A stretch of DNA of 64,000 bases from Metallyticus violacea. Taxonomy: Eukaryota > Arthropoda > Insecta > Mantodea > Metallyticidae. The stretch's first letter is position 1. Each line of letters starts with the position of its first letter. Below the pieces are notes generated by a model. The model was not told the origin of the DNA. It saw only the letters and a list, made by a program, of their open reading frames with translations, and searched no databases. The translations under genes and the position numbers were made by a program. The stretch spans positions 66,046,501 through 66,110,500 of the forward strand of contig CM060833.1 in NCBI GenBank assembly GCA_030762175.1, written 5' to 3'. This document shows, piece after piece, positions 1 to 12,710 of this stretch.

Positions 1-529
1 ACGTTCACGTTGGTAGCGAAACGAAGTGAGCGAAGAACAAATGAGACCGAATCCGTTGGTAGCCGATTAAATGATCATGTTCGAGAATCCAATCTGTAAC
101 TGCCAGTTAATTACACAGTAGAGCACTTTCTGTGTAGCATCAAGTCCTTATAAAACACACCTGCATATTAACGAATTTCGAAGGATTAATGCGGTCGATA
201 CCGTGAAAAATCTGCTTATTTTTCGACTATTTTATTAATATTATTTTTATTTATTTATTTATTTTGGCGAATTCGGAAGGAATGCAGGCTATGGCTGTTG
301 TACCAACGGAAAGAATGTTACTAATTTATCCAAATTTATCCAAATCTGCATCGATCGTATCTACTAGGCACCTATTTTTTTTTTAAATAAGATCATCTGT
401 GTATATATTATATAATATATATGTCTGTTCTCTCTCTAGCGATCGCAATATTTATTTTATTCTCTATGAAATGCGGCACATCAATTAACAAACGATTCGT
501 CGAGCGAAAATAAAAATTAAAAAAAAAAA
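1..529. other. AT-rich sequence, nothing recognised
   Basis: No reading frame, repeat unit or RNA-like structure that I can support. The stretch contains T-rich and A-rich tracts and a short TA-rich patch near 400-422. Confidence 0.6.
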
Positions 530-1570
530 AAAAGTTGAAAAATCTCTCTAGCGCCCGCAAGTTTTGCTTTACTTCAACGAAAACCAGTAAAAATCTTTAA
601 AATAAATTGATAAAAGTAGTTTTCCAAAATGATGATAATCGGACCACTCGGAGTGGGTTATACCTGTAAAACTTTTGGAGGTTAAAGCGAAATTTAAAAA
701 TTGCTCTAGCGACTGCAATTTTAATCTTTTTTAAAGGGAACTCCGTATATGTCATTAAAATAAAGCAGGAAAAATAAATTTTGGAAATCAGTGAAATCGG
801 ACTATTAGGAGAGGGAATTTACCTGAAACCCAAAATTTAAAAATCACTCTAGTGGCATTAATATATGATTTTTCGCAACGAAACTTTGTTTATTCAATTT
901 AAACAGAACAAGAAAAATCGTTTTTGAACATCAAGGAAATCGGAGCATTGGGAGAGGGGGGGGTTGCCTGCTCCCCAAAATTTAAAAATTGCTGTAGTGG
1001 CATTAACATTTTTTTTTTCGCAAGGAAGCTCCGTATATGCCATTAAATAGAATAAGAAAAATAGTTTTTGAAAATCAGGCATGGATTAGGATGGGGGGTG
1101 GTTACCTATAACCCAAAATTTAAAAATCACTCTAGCAGCACAAATAAATGCTTTTTCATAACGAAACTCGGCATATACCATTTAAATGAAATAAAAAAAA
1201 AACAGTTTTGGAAATCAGGGAAACTGGACTATTAGCAGGGGAGACGGGTATTTGTTTGCACCCCAACATTGAAAAATTGCGCTCTACTGGCATTAATATA
1301 TTTTTTTCGCAACGAAATTCCATATATACCATTTAAATAAAATAAGAAAAATGGTTTTTGAAAATCGGGGAAATCGGGTAATTAGGAGGGGTGTAGCCGA
1401 CAATTTAAAAACCGCCCTAGTGACACTAATGTTTATTTCTCCACGACAAAATTTGGTATATGCATTTAAATAAATAAAAAAAAATAGTTCCTGAAAATTG
1501 CGGAAATTGAACTATTAGGAGTAAAGATATACTTGGAAGCCGAAATTTAAAAAGTACTCTTGCATTTAAT
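530..1570. repeat. Diverged ~140-bp tandem satellite, about 7 copies
   Basis: The motif AATTTAAAAAT followed by a CTCTAG-like word recurs at about 691, 834, 979, 1117, 1266, 1402 and 1544, a spacing of 136-149 bp, with a weaker copy near 534. Each unit carries the same ordered landmarks: an A-rich AATTTAAAAA block, CTCTAGTGGCATTAA, a T-run then CGCAACGAAACTCC, a GTATATGCCATTTAAAT block, an AAGAAAAAT.GTTTTTGAAAATC block and a GGAAATCGGACTATTAGGAG block. Copies differ by many substitutions and small indels, so the array is old. No protein-coding potential is visible. Confidence 0.8.
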
Positions 1571-2124
1571 TTTCTCTATATTGTTTGAAAATAAAACTAG
1601 AAATTAATTCAGCATATAAACTGTATTTATAACGTTGCATATATTTTATATTTAACAAAATTATTGTCATGAAGATAACAGCTGTGAAACGTTAATCTGT
1701 TTGAGAATTATATTTGTATGTAAGAGAGCTTTGTAATAACCTTCAGAAAACGTTTACGTTACATGTTTTTACTACAATAACATTTAAATTAAATTACAAA
1801 GCCTATGGAAATCGATGAAACTTTCGATTATTCTTTGCTGATTTGCTTAGTACGTCAAAATTGTTTTTAAATAGTAACATGTTTTTGTTTTAATGAAACA
1901 TATGAACGTATTCTTCTTAAATTCACAATGCAACTCGAAACTTTCTGTTATTTCTCTCTATTTTAGTGAATGTGGAGTTATCAAGAGCTCAGTTCATAAA
2001 CATGGTTACATTTAAAAATGTTTAAAAATACCCACACAGTATAGCTTTGTCTCTCAGTGGTCATAAATTTAATTTAATTGTTAGTATACCATTAATTCTT
2101 GTGATTTAATTTTTATTATTGTTG

Positions 2125-2161
<37 letters not shown>

Positions 2162-3600
2162 ACATGCTTTCTCTTTTCTAATACTTATAGGTTGCAAGAA
2201 TGCTAATTTTGTTCCCCCGATACCACACAGTAATGCCATAACTTATTTCATTTCATTAATTAATAAGTTCTAATTTGGATTTTATATTAAAAGTTATTCA
2301 ATCGGTAAGGAATGCGTTAGTTTACGCAGCTGCTGCGTGACGGACTTTTACACTTTTAGCTACGGCTTTTGTTTTCCTGTTTTCTTTTTTCCTGCACTCT
2401 CCCATATAATCCTTTTGGTTTTTCCTTGTAGACTTTAATAGAAAGCAATCTTTTTATACTGTTAATGTATTTTCTTAGAAAATATTCTCTACTTCATGCC
2501 GAATGTTTTTTATTAAATCAAATTACCTTGTCTCTTTATTTCCTGCTTTAACAAGGCGGTGTACTACAGAGTCCCAAATTAAGAACTAACCTAATTCTGG
2601 TTCACAGAAAGATAGATGGACCAGGCGTTCGTCTCTGTGATAATATGATTTTATGATTTATAAAATTCAGCATACCTGTTCTAATGAATCTAGCTAGTAT
2701 GCATAGCAACTATGATTAAAAATAAAATGGCGAATACACAGAGAAAATAAAGTTTAATTAATACTAGAAACGGCTATTGCTATAAATTTAATTTTATTGA
2801 AGAGTATCGTAACACATTTATACAGCTCTGAGTTTATGATTTATTCCAGTGAACTTGTCTGTTTTGTCATACATATTCAGATAAATTTTAATGCAATTTG
2901 TACCTAATTACTTTGTCCGCAACAATAATAGACCATGAACAAAACTTGACACCGAGCACTTGGCTCGGGAAAGTTGGGGGAGGGGTGATAAGGTAAACAG
3001 AGGAAGTTTAGATTCGCGCAAGTTTGGTAGTATTTAGGAGCACAGTTGGTATGGCAGAGAAAATATTTTAAGTAAATAATAAAATTCATAAGGTGATTAA
3101 ATTTAGACGAAAATCTAAACAAAAGCAATAGGACTTTTTATTTTTAAATAGCGTTTTAATGCCACTGGAGAAGAGATCTGCATAGCACAGCATTTTTGAG
3201 GTAGAAAACTAAAGAAATTATTGAAAGATGCTCCGGGCGGATTCAGTATGGCGTGTGTGAGGATAAAGTGGAACAAATATAACGCAGATCAGCCTATATG
3301 GAGCCCTAGCGTTTAAGGGGAAATGAAGCTTGCAGCACCATAAACCCCATCTGCCAGACGTCTGCAGGCATTTCTAGTGATGCTATATATCTTCGAAAGC
3401 CACGTGCCAGCCTATAGGAACTACTGGCCCTTGCCTAGTGGTCAAAGTGCCCGGCACGAGGGTCACTACGAAAGTTTTGATATGAGGAAAAGTGAATGTT
3501 GACCCACTTAAAAGGAATGTGGCATGTTGGATCCCCTCCCTTACGAGTCAGGTAGCGACCCTCCCCATTCCCGCATTCCAGAGTTTAAGGGTAACAACCC
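1571..3600. other. AT-rich sequence, nothing recognised except one microsatellite
   Basis: No supported gene. The only simple repeat is (TTA)n at about 2123-2160. Short open frames here, such as the one on the minus strand at 2904-3128, show no recognisable domain. Confidence 0.55.
2123..2160. repeat. (TTA)n microsatellite
   Basis: An uninterrupted run of TTA triplets following a short GTT run. It is a simple sequence repeat with no coding meaning. Confidence 0.9.
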
Positions 3601-3633
3601 CTCCTGTGCACAAGCCAGTCGTTTACTACGAAG

Positions 3634-4606
3634 TTGGATAGAGAACATTTTAGTGCTATGATTCTTTATGATTTAAAGAGTGGTTTAAATGAGTCGCAAA
3701 GCCTTGAGCGCATGCAACAGGTTTTTGGAAACCTTGTTCCATCTAGGGCAACAGTTTTTCGCTGGTTTGCGGAATTTAAAATGGGCCGAACTTCACTGCA
3801 AGATGAGAAAGAAGTAGGGGTCCGCCAACAGTAGTAACTGAGGAAGATATTGTGGCCCTGGAAAAAATAGTACGCGAAAACTATTGCATAACAGGTAAGG
3901 ACATGGAAGCAGCCTGCCAGCAGTATCAAAAAGCCTGCACATCATCTTCGTGTCAGGGAGGGTTCCTTCCGTTGGGTTCTCCACTATTTGACAGAGGCAG
4001 AAAAGCCCACCCGCCTCGAATGGTATGAAGAAATGCTGCAGAGATTCGACGGAGGGAGCTCAAGGCTTGTTTCTGGTGTCATCACCGGTGATGAAACATG
4101 GATGTACCAATTTGAATAGGAGGCCAAACGACATTCAGCAGTTTTCAGATGACGATCCACCAACGAAAGTGAGGGGCCGAAATGTTGGAAAGAAAATTGT
4201 AGCCATATGGCCACGATGTGTGTGGAGGAGCAAATGAGTGCTCAGTGTCACACCACAGTCTGCCTGCCGAAAGTTTTCGACAAGCTCCGAGAACGCCTTC
4301 CAAAGACAGGAGTTAGGAGGGTCCTGCTTCACCATGCCCCGCTAATATCGCTAACACCACCATCCAGTTCCTGGAGTCCACAAAGGTCGAACTGATGACT
4401 CGTCCTCCCTACAGCCCATGCGATTATTTTCTCTTCGCAGCGGTTAACAAAAGCACATGCGATAAAAGCGATTTTCCAGCCCTGGAGGGGCTGTAGCTGC
4501 ATATGAAAAATGAATAGTTCACCCTTGAGGAAAATAAGTGGCAGGATGCTTTGTTAAGTGGTTTTTGAGAAAGTGCGGTAGAGCATACTTTGAAAAGATA
4601 CACTAG
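3634..4606 (+). pseudogene. Mariner-type transposase pseudogene
   Basis: Remnant of a mariner (IS630/Tc1/mariner superfamily) transposase, a nuclear DDE/D enzyme that cuts and pastes its own element at TA sites. The start is an ATG at 3634 opening MDREHFSAMILYDLKSGLNE, followed by SRATVFRWFAEFKMGRTSLQDE, which is the mariner helix-turn-helix region. The frame breaks near 3834. Downstream pieces in shifting frames keep the linker, the first catalytic block GDETWMYQF (GAT at about 4090), CLPKVFDKLRERLPKTG, and the third-Asp block as PPYSPCDYFLF, where the usual DLAP before CD is deleted. The second catalytic block reads LLHHAPLIS, so its Asp is gone. The C-terminal RAYFEKIH precedes a stop at 4604. 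I found no terminal inverted repeats. Several frameshifts and stops make it clearly dead. Confidence 0.85.
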
Positions 4607-7600
4607 TCGGAGTGAGTCTACCCCTTCCCAATTTGACATTTCTCCAAACTTTCATAGTGGCCCTCGTACCATGTTCAACATAATCTACCAAGCACGCGAA
4701 GTTGCCTTATATCAGCCATACAGTGTAGCTGACCCTGAACTCTACCTAGCGTCCCGATGTAAACAACAGCAGGTTTCTCGCATGCTGCCACAGACTCTTT
4801 AACTCCCTTCCTCTGACGTCATATACCCTAAATCGCGTCGGGCTTGTGCTAGTTTTTTATTTCCGAGGAATTGTTCAATTTCTAGTAGTTAGACTACCCA
4901 AAGACGTAAGGGGAAGTCAGAACTACAAGCTCAGGTGAAGAAATACCATGGGTTTGACAAGAATTACAATTAGCCGAGATGAAATGAACAGGAACATGTG
5001 AAATGTGACAAGAAAGTGGGTAGTGTTGATGCAGTAAAACCCGAAGAACACTATAACGCGAAGAAAAAAAAAAAACAATAAAATAATTGAATTTATCTAC
5101 CCAATGTTACTCCTCAACGGCGAGATTTGAACTTGGGTCCATAGTCGTAGCAACTCATGTAAAGTCAGCTGATCAGTCTGAACAGAAATTCGTCGGAAGT
5201 GTGTTTTTGTCAGGCAAACCTAAAGCATGCAGCAGAGTATGTTAAATGGTTGTAAATAAGAATAAACAGTCAGTGTAAAAGTAATGTAAATCGACTGAAA
5301 AAAAAGTTGTGGCAGTGTTGCTGATCATCCATACTGCCGCACACCTGCAATGATGAACGTGCACACTTCTTATTATTCAGGACGATGATGAATATCAACC
5401 AAACTGCAATTAAAATATTTAAACTTTTATGCTTAATGAATCTCTCGAAGTGTAACTGCCTAGCATAAGAGAGTATTATCATCTGCTCATGCTCGTTACG
5501 ATGCTGAAGATGATTTCTCATCGGGAGGTGAAACCTGAATTGGAACCTTAGGAAAAGGGGGGGGGGCAATCCATGGGGTAACATAATGAGAGGAAGTTCA
5601 GGCATTTATTTTGGTTAAAATAGTCAGGCAAAAAGGCACTTAAATAGGCAGTAACATAATTAAAATATGCATTTTTAAAAATGAAAATACTAATATCACT
5701 CATCTGTGCAATAAACATACCTACAATGTGTTCAGTACGAAAGTACGAGAGGTACTAACCGATTCCCCTATAAACACATAAAAAGAACATGAACTCGGCC
5801 AGAAACCATTGCGCAGCTTTTGTTCATTAGCCAGTACTATTGAAAACTACTTTGATTTGTCTTGATCAACATGTCCATGATATCCTGAAAGGTGACAGCT
5901 CTGTTGTAACTGGTGTGAGTACTTCCGAAATAGCTTGTTTTAAAAAATGGTTCAATCACTTCCAGTGAAAGTAGAACGATCTTTTTCCATGATGAAAAAT
6001 CTTCTCTCTGATAAGCGGCTGACTGTGACGGTTGATACCATGAAAAAAAATATTATTGCTTGTAACCAAGGAAATTGAGATTAAGTATTTTGTGATAACG
6101 AAATTAAGAATCTTAAATACCTTGGATCATTACTGAAAGGAACGCACGTTTATCTCGAGGACACATCAGGATATAGAGAGGATGAGGGAAGTATTGTAGT
6201 TTCAAATAGTCCTGGCGAACGACCTTGTATCGATATGCGCGAGACAATTCTAGGAAATTGGTGGTGGTGACTTCTCTGTTTATAAATGTAACAAACAATT
6301 GCAAACGAGAAAGAAGAGAGCAGTACTAATTAGGTTTTGCTATTTAAAGAGCTTAAGGGAATAAGTTCAAGAAAATCGTTTTTGACTGCTTGAAAAGAAA
6401 TAATTGTATAACAAGATTCTCAATAGATATTTTTGTAGGGTGAATATGTCATTTAATTGTATATCTTTATTTTACTACGATATATTGCAATTCTTTGCGC
6501 TTTTTAAAATGTCTTAAGTAATTGCAAGCAAAAAAAAAAAAAAAATCCATAATGGTCCAAAACAGACAAAAAAAAAAGTTTTAAACCTTAAAATAAGTAA
6601 CAGAAGCCCTAAAACATATTAATTTATATCTGACTCTTAAATATGTACACTCACTCGTATATAGAAAAGGCATTTTGCCTAACTTTCGGGCTCTGAACAT
6701 AAAATATCTCGCGTGGCGCATAGGGGAAACTCAAGACCACGCCTTTGGCAAGTCATAGCCACGTTCCCCGTAAACCGTACGAGAAAGTGATGGCAAAGGT
6801 TCCAGTCCTCACGAAGCTGTACCCAAAGCTCTTCACGACTTGCGAAGCCGCGCACAGAAGTTATCACTAAACTTGGGTGATTTCAAAGTCTGAATCTTTC
6901 TCTTTCTGATTTTCATCTCTCCGGTTGTCTGAAACAATGGTTTTTCAAGTGGAAGTTGCGATCTCTTGGGGGGACACGTAAAATGTACTGGAAAGAATTA
7001 AATATCAGAACTCAAAATTTTCGTCAAAAGTCTGTTGATTTTTATCCCTGTTTGTTAACATTAATATCTCTGCCTTGCAACTACGAATATTATTCACAAT
7101 GTTTCATTGTTCAAATCTGCAAAAGTAGGTAACAAATATAATTTTATAGTGTATATCACGATTACTGCAGCGCCACTGTTGTAATGCCAAGTTTCCAGAA
7201 TATATCCTCACCGTTCGTACGGGGTTTTGCGTATCGGTTAAAGCCTACTCTCCTCCCCACTCAAGGCCGTCTGCCTGCCTTATCTTGAACTTCTAAACAG
7301 TCACCAGTATACATTCATTAGCGAAGACTTTACAGCAACGTAAATCTGTGTGTAAATGTTATTATAAGTATTAATCAACTCGTCTCGTTTGTGAGAAATT
7401 TATTCGGAAGTTCCCTGGGCAGTTGCCTGCTTGCAGAACTGCAATTTACGATTTTGTGAATACATTTGACACTACTGGTTCAAAACAAGAAACACATGCA
7501 AAGACGTATGGTTGTAACAGAAGACCAATTAGATGAAATGGACGCAAGTCTTGAATAAAATAACAAAATTGTTAAAACTCAATTTTACAAGTGTAAACGT

Positions 7601-8149
7601 GTGACAAGATAATCCCATAGCAGGTGTGCGTTATTGTCAGTGGTTTCTTTCATCAGTGACTAAAGGGTTAATCCACTCATAGCTTATGTTATTTTCAGAC
7701 TAGGTTTGGTTCCATCAACTTGGTCTGTAAACACTCGGACATATTCTGGAAATCAAGGTATTGGCATGATATTTTCTTAGGGGAGTTTTTTTTAAAAATG
7801 ATATATATAATTTTGGTCATTATGTAGATATTATGCATAGTTTTGAGTAATATTATTGTATTCCCCCCCATTTTATAGAGATTTTTTCTTTGCTGGTCAT
7901 GCTTAAATAGGTAGGGGAGGCGTCGCAAACAAACGTCTGGCTCAAAAGTGGGCGCCCCCTTATTTAAAGGTTTGGTAGCAGAAGTAAAGATGTGCATACT
8001 GGGTTATGTGCTGCCGCGAGCCACTGTGACGTCGCTACTATATATTATCAACGATGTAATTAAAAACGCTTGACCGTTGTTATAAGTCATTCATGTGTAA
8101 AATAAATTTAAATAAACATGTTTAATTCAGTGTTGTTATGAGAATACTT
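4607..8149. other. No recognisable feature
   Basis: Unassigned sequence. It includes a short G-run near 5561 and A-runs near 5066 and 6531. The open frames at 5270-5605 and 7695-7997 on the minus strand have no recognised domain and atypical composition. Confidence 0.5.
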
Positions 8150-8530
8150 GACTATAGCCATTTTCGAGAGTACGTGCCACTCCATGATTCACGTGCTGTA
8201 AGACTGCGCTATCTTATTGTCTTCCGTTTCGCGGCGATATCAACCAGCTTTTACACAATTCCAACTTCCGCACCGAGCGAGCCGCCGGGACAGCTCTGAT
8301 ATTTTTAATCGGACGTGTCCCAGCTGCGGGGTTTTATAATAGTATGTGGACATTTACAGTCTCTTGGACTCCTCGACCGGGATAGGGGATCGTTCTTAAC
8401 GGTCAAGACTAGCGCTCGAGCGTGGAATCTGAAAGTGCCGTGAGTGATGAGCTTGTGCGCATGATTGGTGAGAAAACAAGTGACGGTAGTGATTGTGTAT
8501 TGTGCGCCGGAAGGAAGGGGTGGTTATTAC
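8150..8530 (+). promoter_or_regulatory. Possible promoter and non-coding first exon
   Basis: The patch is visibly richer in G+C and CpG than its surroundings (for example CGGCGATATC, CGAGCGAGCCGCCGGG, AGCGCTCGAGCG). A TATA-like TTTATAAT lies at 8333-8340, and an initiator-like TTACAGTC has its A at about 8358, 25 bp from the TATA start, which is the normal spacing. A splice-donor-like GTGAGT starts at 8440. Together these could mark a short non-coding first exon at about 8358-8439 on the plus strand. No coding exon that follows was found, and each motif is short enough to occur by chance. Confidence 0.25.
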
Positions 8531-10600
8531 ATATTCCTAGCTTTGTTCGTTAAAAGGAAGACACGTACCCTATATATAGCGTCTAAAGTACTTAGATTTA
8601 GGTATTCTAATTGCATTTTTATACAGAAAATCCCAACTACCTTTCATTTGCATTAGTAGCCGATGAGCATCTTTTTTCAAGATTTTTGAGTCAGATTGGC
8701 GCTGTTTCGGAATTTCGCAGAACTCATAGTATTTCTGTTTACGTTAAAAATATGTGAAAATAGGAAGATAACCTACTTATACATTTACACCATCAAGACA
8801 AACAGCAGTACCGGCGGTTGGTATGTGAGAAATTCCGAGACACCCGGGTATAGCAGTATGTTTGTGTGACACATGGCGTGATTAATAAAGTTTAATGCGT
8901 AGCGAAGTTGCTTTTGGTAGCTATTTATTACAAACTGGCGACATCTGTAGGAAATATAATATGTTACCACGACTTAAGCAACTTCCTCTGAATTGCTTTA
9001 CATTGCATATAGTGAATATACCGCAATGAAATGTTATGTTGAATTTAGTTTTTGTGTAACTAATGCTTCTTTTATTTCTACGTCTTAATTTGTGTATTAA
9101 ATAGTTTGAGACTTTGTTGATGTACTAAAAGCAATATCTTGCAGCAAATTCTATTTGTATTGCTTACAGATAAATCCCGCAAAAAAGAAACTTGACCAGT
9201 TTTAGGTATGTTGAATTCTTCATTAAAAATAATCAAATACGGGACTCTGATAAACAAAAACAAAATAGGCAGCCCGTAAGTTTCACTCGATACCTGCCTT
9301 GACAACTCTCTTTCCGATCAGCCAAGGTCAGTTGCGAAACATTAGCCGAGGAAATACAATGAGATAAGCTGTAGATAAAACTGTCAGGATTTGCAAACAT
9401 GAGTGCGAAGTCATAATAGAAGTTCTAAAACTGCCGCTTATAGTTTTCGGCTGTCATTTAGCTTTATGTTCCGATACCATTTGTTTTGGGGCCAACGACC
9501 GACCTATTATTGCCAAACAGCAGCTAAAAATGGCAGATAGTACCGAATCACTCCTGCAAGCGTTGGAAGTTTCTGTTGTAACGAAATAGTTTATTCATAA
9601 TAAAGAGGGAAAAGCAAAAATTGGAACCAAAACAAAGGAGATCACAGAAATAGTTATTTTAACATAACTGTAATTATATATGTGATATAAAATTTTTCGT
9701 ATTAATTTTATATAGTGTTTCGCTTTCAAGTACATAAATAATTACTTTCTTATTAGCATATAAACTCCTTTGCTTTGTCATCGATTGTAATTGATCTGGA
9801 ATTTATTTATTTAATTAAACAATGAAAGTGTCTATTCGTAAACAATAAGTGGACAACCGAAAGAGGAAAAGAAAGCTAATAACATAAAGTGAAAACACTG
9901 GAAAGAATTTATGAAAAGAACAGAGCAAATGGTTGGATGAAAACAACAGGATAAAGGGGAAGCGGAGAGAAATACGCAAATTAGAGGGAGAGAAAATGAA
10001 AAAAGGAAAATTTGTTACCTTCAATACCGTACGTGGACATGGTTTGTGTTAACATTCGATAAGTGGATATTGTGGTACTGAATTCTTCTCTTTTGCACCA
10101 CTCCCGTTTTTCCATATGTATGCGAGGTAGGGAGGACAGTCCCCAAATTTTATTTTTTTCTTCCCCCTCCCTGTTTTACATTTATACTGAATGATGAAAA
10201 GCCAGAGTGATTATTGTGAACGTAAAAGTGGATTTTTATTTTGTAAGTAGACGAATTCATATGCAAATATCTCTGTTTACAAAATAAACTAGCTCTTAGC
10301 ATACAGACAATATATTATTGTAAATTACAGTGAGGCACGTTTACAACCATCCATTAGCCCCTTGTCAATTTTCCCAATCTAAGAATACAAAATAGACGGA
10401 AGCAAAACGTCAACGTTTTTATTTTTTTCTACTTTTTTATTACTTAATATGTCTTAATATAAGAGCAATATAGTTCAACGGATATCTCAAATAGCAGCAA
10501 CAAGTTAAAAAATGTATAATATTGTGCCTAATTAGACATTACTCTAATAATATTGTACATAAGTGATTAAAACATTATACCGTATTCTTGTGCTACTGGA
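8531..10600. other. No recognisable feature
   Basis: AT-rich sequence with no supported gene, RNA or long repeat. The minus-strand open frame at 9815-10024 is low-complexity and not convincing. Confidence 0.55.
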
Positions 10601-10624
10601 AGTGGGTCAATCCTCACCGGATGC

Positions 10625-10842
10625 AAGTGTACAGTCTGATTCAACCAAAGGCTGAGGGCTTCTTTCTTGGTCTCAATATTTTGTAATGAAAAAAATAACC
10701 GGATGTGAAGCAATGTGCAACATTTTCACTAGATCCTCGTTTGTAAAATCATGCCAGGCCTCTCTTAAACGTCTAAGGTTCTTATTTCTCTTCTTGAGCT
10801 TCTTCAGTAACCTTTCATTGGCAAAATACAGGTCTTAATTAT
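10625..10842 (-). pseudogene. Unidentified coding-like remnant, basic coiled-coil
   Basis: On the minus strand, from about 10841 downward, a frame reads LYFANERLLKKLKKRNKNL and continues with basic and leucine-rich residues, then WHDFTNEDLVKM, to a stop near 10685. A shifted continuation reads QPLVESDCTL. The mix of heptad-like leucines and lysines with acidic helices looks like real decayed protein sequence, perhaps a transposase region. I do not recognise the family. No start, stop or flanking repeat defines its ends. Confidence 0.25.
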
Positions 10843-11744
10843 ATCTGAACTATGAACTAATTCGTGTGGACTGTTGCAGGCATGAAATACCACAGATATA
10901 GATTTAAATATATTTCTCTTGTATGTATAGTGTATTGCTGGAAAATGACAGCCACAAGATAATATTGTCTTCAAGATAGTAAACAGCTGTCAAATAATCT
11001 CTTCGTTAATGCCAGTTATTTTTTGAAGTACTTAACGATCAATCAAAACTCCAATTTCTGTCCTAAACACACTTTAGGTTTTCGCATTTTATGTATTATT
11101 TTCCCCCGTCTAATCGGTCCAGCCTTTATAACACGTGCAGCTGAAACTTTGCACTTGATTATGCTACAGATTAAAAAATAAAGGAAGAATGCTACCCGAT
11201 ACACTTTCTAAACCAATCACAGAAATAGCATTATTGGGTCAGTCAGTCCTGACGTGAAAGCTGCTCTGTTTCTTGTCTGTGCAACTGATTTCTATTACTT
11301 TGCATGTTTGCAGTTGGATTGCTGTGGTTAATTGAATTGGCTAATTTGTAGTACATATAAAATAATAATGTACTAAATAACTGTACCTAAAACCAATTAT
11401 TATTAAAATCATATAAAAAAATTCTTGCGCCCCCAAAACTTTTGCCCAATCTTTCACTTTAAAAAAAAAAAAAGCGAAAAAATCGTTGGACAAGAATTTA
11501 TTTGCATAGTGATTCATACACTTTGCTTCGGGTTTAACACAAATTCAAAATGCTGTTGGAGAAGGCTCGAAGCTTTCTTTTACTTAAAATCAAGAGCAAA
11601 GATCTAATAGATGTCTCACTGTTGAGAGTTTGTCCTTTATTAAGCTTACATTAATAAGCAGCTGGTATAAATAATTCTAGAGCAAAGAGTGACATCAGTT
11701 GACAATCCCAGCATACCAACATTACATGAACTGACATCGCTAAT
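10843..11744. other. No recognisable feature
   Basis: Unassigned AT-rich sequence. It may hold further decayed parts of the minus-strand remnant just to its left, but I cannot identify any. Confidence 0.5.
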
Positions 11745-11746
11745 TG

Positions 11747-11747
<1 letters not shown>

Positions 11748-11799
<52 letters not shown>

Positions 11800-11800
11800 T
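11748..11800. repeat. (ATT)n microsatellite
   Basis: About 17 uninterrupted ATT/TTA triplets, adjoining the SINE-like unit to the right. It may have grown from that element's A-rich tail, which would be on this side if the element is on the minus strand. Confidence 0.9.
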
Positions 11801-11992
11801 TTAGTTGGTTTATTTAAGGACACTCTTTAACATACCATTCAGTTCAGGGTGTGAAATAGCCGATCAGTTTTGCTCAGAGACCTCCTCTTTCTATAACACG
11901 GGGTCGGTCCTGGTGGTGTGGTTACCATACTTGCCATCGGTCCTGGCCGGGATCAAACCAGCGATCTTGGGTTTGGAAATCAGGACATAGCA
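11801..11992 (-). mobile_element. SINE family B copy with inverted head segment
   Basis: The left part matches the 3' body of family B in reverse (TGGACGCTCTGTAACAT-like, then GGTGTGAAA, GCCGATC and TTTGCTCAGAGACCTC). The right part is the tRNA-like head in reverse, with ATCGGTCCTGGCCGGGATCA and TCTTGGGTTTGG. Between them, at about 11906-11937, the head's box A region GGTCGGTCCTGGTGGTGTGG lies in the plus orientation. That arrangement differs from the straightforward minus-strand copy at 50989-51283. It could be a local inversion or two overlapping insertions. Confidence 0.65.
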
Positions 11993-12425
11993 TAATTAGT
12001 GATATTACACAATAGCTATTAAAATGATTTCTGCCATTTATTTGCATAAGTAACCTTGGTGACAACCCTGGAAACATGTCAGGTTGGAAGAAATGTTATA
12101 CTATCATTGCGCATGCCCAAGTGCATACTACAGTTTCTTTGAGCAAAAGAAAATAACATTTTTCAAAGATTTAGTTGTTCTTCCATGCTCCGCCCAGTAG
12201 AAATACGCAAACTATGCTTTTGAAACAACGTTTCGGAATGACTGGAATAAATTTTATTTATAATTGCTAATTTATTTATAAAGACAAAGGCTATTTAAAA
12301 TATTGTGCTTAAAACATGAGTTAAAAGAGATTTTAACAAAATAAAATGCTACTTTTAACACTGGTCATAAATAATATATAGCTACCTAAAAAGCAACAGT
12401 AGGACAAAATGGTTGGATTTTTTTT
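11993..12425. other. No recognisable feature
   Basis: AT-rich sequence without a supported gene or repeat. Confidence 0.5.
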
Positions 12426-12710
12426 CAATGGCATCATTGTCCATTCGAACTCGGTGGGATGGCGAGGTTGTAGCAGACTTCTGAGGTTGGGATGCCTGGA
12501 AGATGCGATTGCGTTATCCTAAGGATAACTGTCAGTGGATGATAGATGATAATTCGGCCGAATGGGCTCAGGGGACCAAGTTTCTCAGATGTTCACCTTA
12601 AGACCTGAGAGAAAACTCATAAAAATCTCAAGCCAGGAAACCGGCCCAATCGGCAATTGAATCTGGGCCCGCAAGAATGCTACCACTAGACTGTGGTAGC
12701 GGTCTGCTGT
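12426..12710 (-). mobile_element. tRNA-related SINE-like repeat, family F
   Basis: Read on the minus strand, the unit begins with a tRNA-like head: CTAGTGGTAGCATTCTTGC resembles box A and AGATTCAATTGCC resembles a degenerate box B. A body of about 200 bp follows with no open frame. The head also contains an 8-bp perfect stem, GCTACCAC/GTGGTAGC, with a 6-base loop. Only one copy is in this window, so assignment as a SINE rests on the head. No target-site duplication was found. Confidence 0.4.
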
